The translations under genes were made by a program, and so were the position numbers. Below are positions 60,687-64,000 of a DNA stretch of 64,000 nucleotides, piece by piece. How positions within the stretch are numbered: position 1 is the stretch's first letter; each line of letters begins with the position of its first letter. The notes beneath the pieces are model-generated. The model saw only the letters and a list, made by a program, of their open reading frames with translations. It did no database searches and was not told the origin of the DNA. Source of the DNA: GCA-003244245 sp035276605 (lineage in GTDB: Bacteria; Actinomycetota; Actinomycetes; Mycobacteriales; Pseudonocardiaceae); the NCBI GenBank assembly GCA_035276605.1, contig DATELN010000186.1, positions 29,162 to 93,161 of the forward strand. The letters run 5' to 3'.

Positions 60687-61022
60687 GCGGAACGGCCCTA
60701 ACGCCGTACTGACCTGGGCTAACCAAGGTCACTGGTGAGCGGAACAGGCGAAGGCGGTCGCTCTAAAACGGATCATGTAGGAACACCACAGACGGGCGAA
60801 GCCTACCAACCGGCCGCCTCTACCCCGGAGACAACAAAAACGGAGCTCGTCGGCAAGTCCTGAAGGTGCTCAGGAGACTCGAACCCTCACACCCAGCTGT
60901 ACAAAGGTGCTGTCCGACGACGGCTTGCACGGCCCTCTGACTCTCATGCGGTGACCTCAATGCGGAGAAGGTTTCATTGGCGAGCAGGCGTTGATCGCTG
61001 AGGGAAACCGGCCGCCGGAGAG
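60687..61022. other. Region with a second tRNA-like relic
   Basis: Around 60868-60905 the minus strand has GGGTTCGAGTCTCC, a T-arm-like sequence, and nearby CACCTTTGTACAGCTG, but the arms do not fold into a complete cloverleaf. I see no protein-coding gene here. The area looks like decayed phage or island tRNA sequence. Confidence 0.35.
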
Positions 61023-61712
61023 GTGCTGCGGTCGGGTCGCGAGGTGTTTCTCGCGTGCGGGCGTGCGCCGTGGCTGCCGCGGCGCCCCGAGGGCCGCGAC
61101 ATCGTCACCTGGCTTAACGAAACCACCTTTTTGGACATGCCGCTCAGCGCCCTGCCTTCGCCCGCGGCTCGACTGGTGGCCAACATCCAGGCAACCGGCC
61201 ATGGAGGCGGCCATGACTTGCACTACCGCACGTTACAGGCGATGGGTGTAACCCTGCTGGGCCGGTTGTCTGGCGTGGCGGAGAACCGCGCGTACTTCGC
61301 CGCTGATTTGGCCGAGTCTGTCGCCTTCGGTGACGCCCGATACCGCGACGTTCGGCAGTTATTCACCGAGCAGCTGCCCGCCAAGGGCATGACAGCACCC
61401 GAGCTACCTGACCCTGCGCCCTTTCACGCTGACCCGCCGCTCGAGCTGGATCTCGCAGGGTTCGGCGTGGTGATCTTCACCTCCAGCTTCCGTCCCGACT
61501 ACACCCACTGGATCCGGCTTCCCGCCTTCGACGCCATGGGTTTTCCACTGACTGACAACGGGGCCAGCACGGTGGTCCCAGGCCTGTTCTTTCCCGGCGT
61601 CCACTTCCTCCGCAAACGCAAGTCAGCGTTGCTATACGGCGTGGACGAAGACGCAGCCATCGTGGCCCATTCCCTCGCCACAACCCGGCACACCACCGCG
61701 CATCCCAACTGA
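61023..61712 (+). pseudogene. Truncated flavin-containing monooxygenase-like protein
   Basis: The 229-residue frame corresponds to the C-terminal half of FMO/potassium-transport-type flavoproteins (REVFLACGRAPWLPRRPEGR, VVIFTSSFRPDYTHWI, TVVPGLFFPGVHFLRKRKSALLYGVDEDA). The N-terminal FAD motif GxGxxG and the first 180 or so residues are missing, and att copy B lies 340 bases upstream, so the gene was probably cut by an insertion. Confidence 0.7.
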
Positions 61713-62060
61713 GCACGGACATCTCATCGGCGTACGCCCCGGCGCATTAAGGCAGTTCTTCGAACAGCGCAGAGCCGGCTTCGATCGCCCATTTGGCACG
61801 TGATCTGCACTCAGACACGCTGTCAGACCTCCGAAAAGGACCGGATTAACACCTTGGACCTGGCGCGCACCCCGGACCGACGGGCATCACAAGATCCGGC
61901 GGCTAACTGATAACCATGAGCGTCAGGACGGTTAGCACCAAGACGACAACACCGCTCTGTCAACGGGAAACGATCGGAGGTGGTTCGCCGATACTTAGCA
62001 AACGGAGTCACATCGGGACCTGTCCCGATCGTTGGCTCGGAGGGGACGGGGGCAGGCGCG
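61713..62060. other. Intergenic region
   Basis: About 350 bases. The frame of the WD40 gene is open back to 61980, but without conserved features. No other gene, repeat or RNA is evident. Confidence 0.4.
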
Positions 62061-63269
62061 ATGGCCGACCAGCGCAGAGTGAGTCAGGGCCGCCCCGACG
62101 TCTCCAGCGAGGTGGATCCCGCAAATCGGTCCAACCCGCAGTTGCGGAAGCGCATGGCTGACGTTGCCGTCGCCCTACACGGAGATTGCGAGGACCTGCT
62201 GGCCGGTGCGCATATCCGCCAGCACCATCACACCTGGCGGCTGGCTCGTAGGGGCGTCATCGCCCCAGCAGTACTGTTGATCACACTGGTCATAGCCGCC
62301 GCGGACGCAGTGGGCCAGCGAAACCCGACCATTGCAGCTCAACACACCGCCATCGCCAGCGGCATGGTGGCTCAAGCCGACCGCATCCCCAACCTCGATC
62401 CCCGTGGTGTTCGTGAACTCGGTGTTGCCGCCCAAAAGACCGTCATCCGGTCGGATCGCACCGACCCACACCAGCCCCGACGCCTCGGCCAACCCCTCAC
62501 CGGCTACGCTGAGGCAGTTACGGGGGTGGCGTTTTCGCCCGACGGGCGCACCCTGGCCACCAGCCCCCTCATACTGTGGGACCTGAGCGATCTCCTCCGA
62601 CCTCGGCGGCTGGACCCACCCCTCATCAGCCAGACCGACGTGGTCGACTCGGTGGCGTTCTCGCCGGACGGGCGCACCCTGGCCATGGGCAGCCGCGACA
62701 GCTCCGTCATCCTGTGGGACTTGACCGATCGCAACCAACCCCACCGCCTCGGCCGTGCCGTGACCGGTCCTGGCTGGGTGACGTCAGTGATGTTTTCCCC
62801 GGATGGGCGCACCCTGGCGACCAGCATCGGCGACCGGACCGTCATCCTGTGGGATCTGACCAGCAACCAGCTCCGCCCCATCGGCCAGCCACTGAGCGTC
62901 TTCGCCGGCGTGGTGGCCTTCTCCCCCGACGGGCGCATCCTGGCCACTGTTAGCGACGAGCACACAGTCACCCTGTGGGATCTGACCGACCGCAACAACC
63001 CGCGCCGCTTTGACCATGCCCTCACCGATCCTGGCTGGGTAACTTCAGTGCTGTTTTCCCCCGACGGGCGCACCCTGGCCACCGCCAGCGACGACCGGAC
63101 CGTCATCCTCTGGGATCTCACCGACCGCCACCAACCCCGCCGCCTCGGTCAGCCCCTCACCGGCCACACCGACGCAGTCAACGCGGTGGCCTTCTCCCCC
63201 GACGGGCGCACCCTAGCCACCGGCAGCCGGGACAAGACCGTAGCTCTGTGGGACCTGACCCCCGTTTGA
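62061..63269 (+). CDS. WD40-repeat protein with N-terminal membrane helix
   Basis: A 402-residue protein. A cytoplasmic N-terminus of about 65 residues precedes a membrane helix (VIAPAVLLITLVIAAADAVG), then six WD40 units, each with FSPDGRTLAT and ILWDLTDR-type signatures, form a beta-propeller. This is the layout of the C-terminal part of large nSTAND/AfsK-like WD40 proteins, here without a kinase or NTPase domain, so it may be a natural truncation. ATG 62061 is used; an upstream start at 61980 is possible. Confidence 0.8.
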   Translation: MADQRRVSQGRPDVSSEVDPANRSNPQLRKRMADVAVALHGDCEDLLAGAHIRQHHHTWRLARRGVIAPAVLLITLVIAAADAVGQRNPTIAAQHTAIASGMVAQADRIPNLDPRGVRELGVAAQKTVIRSDRTDPHQPRRLGQPLTGYAEAVTGVAFSPDGRTLATSPLILWDLSDLLRPRRLDPPLISQTDVVDSVAFSPDGRTLAMGSRDSSVILWDLTDRNQPHRLGRAVTGPGWVTSVMFSPDGRTLATSIGDRTVILWDLTSNQLRPIGQPLSVFAGVVAFSPDGRILATVSDEHTVTLWDLTDRNNPRRFDHALTDPGWVTSVLFSPDGRTLATASDDRTVILWDLTDRHQPRRLGQPLTGHTDAVNAVAFSPDGRTLATGSRDKTVALWDLTPV

Positions 63270-63349
63270 GGCACCAGAAGTCGAACTTTCGGCTGCTAAC
63301 GGAGCGCTGTGCCACCAGACGAGCCGCCGCATGGTGGTATAACTACTGC

Positions 63350-63395
63350 TCAGAGCCGACGCGGGGACTCGAACCCCGAACCTACCGCTTACAAG
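63350..63395 (-). repeat. 3' part of tRNA-Thr(UGU), candidate att site C
   Basis: Identical over 46 bases to 60641-60686; the similarity goes on downstream of the tRNA 3' end (CTGAgCAGtAGTTAT). Right of it, TTGACCACGGC and TCTACAGTGATCG repeat the sequence beside copy A. An intact tRNA gene would be expected further right, outside the window. Confidence 0.75.
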
Positions 63396-63543
63396 ACTTC
63401 CCATCCGCGTTGACCACGGCTGCTAGCAGCGATCTTGATGTCTACAGTGATCGCGCAAGTGGCCACAACGGCACGGTTGGACTTGAGTTCGTGTCACAAC
63501 TCGTGTCACGCCCATCTTGTGTCGACACCTCTGCTGTAAGACA

Positions 63544-63879
63544 ATGCCTTACGATGAGTGGGTGGAGTTGTGGTGGGCAGAGGAAGACGCCGATTACATC
63601 CGCAGCCGGTCGGCACGCTACCCCGGTGCTGTAGATCTTGAGCCGGAGTGGACCCAGGAGGTAATGGCCGATGAGCACCTGGTCGAGCTGTCCCCCTATC
63701 CAGCGTCGCGGGTCGGCGCGTCTGGATTCATCGGTTGGTCGACCTCGGCGGGCCGGGTGCTCGTGGTGATCGCCTATCGAGACCTCGATGACGGGCTGCA
63801 CGGCATGAACGCGTGGCCAGCGAGCGGTCGAGACCTCGCGGTCTATGAGAAAGCGGTAGCCAATGACGAAGAAACTTGA
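63544..63879 (+). CDS. Putative toxin of a toxin-antitoxin-like pair
   Basis: A 111-residue protein (YDEWVELWWAEEDADYIRSR, LEPEWTQEVMADEHLV, GRVLVVIAYRDLDDG, HGMNAWPASGRDLAVYEKA) resembling a small actinobacterial family that is regularly found upstream of a short antitoxin-like gene. The 17-base overlap with the next gene supports a two-gene unit. A remnant of a near copy is at 38656-38718. Toxicity is inference from gene arrangement. Confidence 0.65.
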   Translation: MPYDEWVELWWAEEDADYIRSRSARYPGAVDLEPEWTQEVMADEHLVELSPYPASRVGASGFIGWSTSAGRVLVVIAYRDLDDGLHGMNAWPASGRDLAVYEKAVANDEET

Positions 63880-64000
63880 CGAACAAACCCAACGAGCCGC
63901 ACGGGCCGATGCTCGCAGGCTTGAAGCCGAGTCGGGAGAAACCGGGCCGTATCCAGCGGGCACGACGATCACTCGTCCGAACCGCCCCAGCCGGATGTTC
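63863..64000 (+). CDS. Putative antitoxin, cut by the window end
   Basis: The first 46 codons are visible (MTKKLDEQTQRAARADARRL, then a Gly/Pro-rich turn and TITRPNRPSRMF). The start lies inside the preceding gene, 17 bases before its stop, the arrangement of cotranslated toxin-antitoxin genes. The remaining domain is outside the window. Confidence 0.6.
   Translation, partial: MTKKLDEQTQRAARADARRLEAESGETGPYPAGTTITRPNRPSRMF

Noticed and set aside
60760..60769. GCTCTAAAAC, reminiscent of a type II CRISPR repeat or tracrRNA anti-repeat
   Set aside because: A single occurrence with no repeat array and no cas gene anywhere in the window.
60850..60935. tRNA-like sequence on the minus strand with a GGGTTCGAGTCTCC T-arm
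   Set aside because: The T-stem has a mismatch and no matching acceptor 5' strand or anticodon stem can be found; at best a relic.

Overview
The window reads as a high-GC actinobacterial chromosome, most likely a mycobacterium or a near relative. The basis is an Hsp20 of the mycobacterial 18-kDa antigen type next to a MerR/HspR-like regulator, an F420-dependent LLM oxidoreductase, a FadD/acyl-CoA dehydrogenase pair, GTG/TTG starts and strong GC bias at third codon positions. The genus is an inference; no rRNA or intact tRNA is visible.

Layout. 0-9 kb: end of an NhaA-thioredoxin fusion antiporter, membrane protein, secreted copper-radical oxidase, aldose epimerase, Hsp20/MerR pair, ferritin-like/VIT1 iron transporter and small stress-type proteins. 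9-15 kb: cupin, broken amidase, STAS protein, APC permease, sugar porter, membrane protein. 15-21.6 kb: a second copper-radical oxidase carrying four lectin-like repeats, a BAAT-type hydrolase, a GH5 lipoprotein, and an archaeal-type aspartyl-tRNA synthetase behind a clear translational T-box riboswitch. 21.6-29.5 kb: SDR, PhzF, STAS, LLM oxidoreductase, GNAT, a large SARP-type ATPase regulator and a VOC protein. 29.5-33.2 kb: a four-gene operon of little-known proteins (a metzincin-like zinc protease, two proteins sharing an SGRPNP motif, one of them with a Cys/His domain, and a lipocalin-sized protein). 33.5-38.6 kb: cupin, deaminase, GluR0-like ligand-gated channel, metallo-beta-lactamase-fold protein, small membrane proteins and quinone reductase. 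38.6-40 kb is a scrapyard of gene fragments. 40-47.4 kb: FadD/acyl-CoA dehydrogenase, mannitol dehydrogenase/xylulokinase operon, FabG-like reductase.

47.6-50.6 kb holds the most interesting system: a compact lasso peptide cluster in the order B1 (RRE) - A (precursor) - C (cyclase) - B2 (protease). The 53-aa precursor fits the leader rule YxxPxLxxxGxxxxxTx exactly and predicts a 15-residue core, GPATQQPEGNMMGMV, with a Gly1-Glu8 ring, no aromatic residue and three methionines in the tail. No ABC exporter is present. A methyltransferase, an orphan OmpR-type regulator and a DAO-type flavoenzyme follow; the upstream regions of the methyltransferase and the regulator share a repeated element of about 30 bp, which suggests common control. 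An MFS exporter lies further on and could serve export.

54.3-64 kb looks like stacked genomic islands: three copies of the 3' part of a tRNA-Thr(UGU) gene (54312, 60641, 63350) mark the left ends of successive insertions. The islands carry an MFS pump, a ribbon-helix-helix protein with a 17-bp operator also present before a divergent small membrane gene, a sigma factor, a truncated flavoprotein, a WD40 protein and a toxin-antitoxin-like pair cut by the window end.
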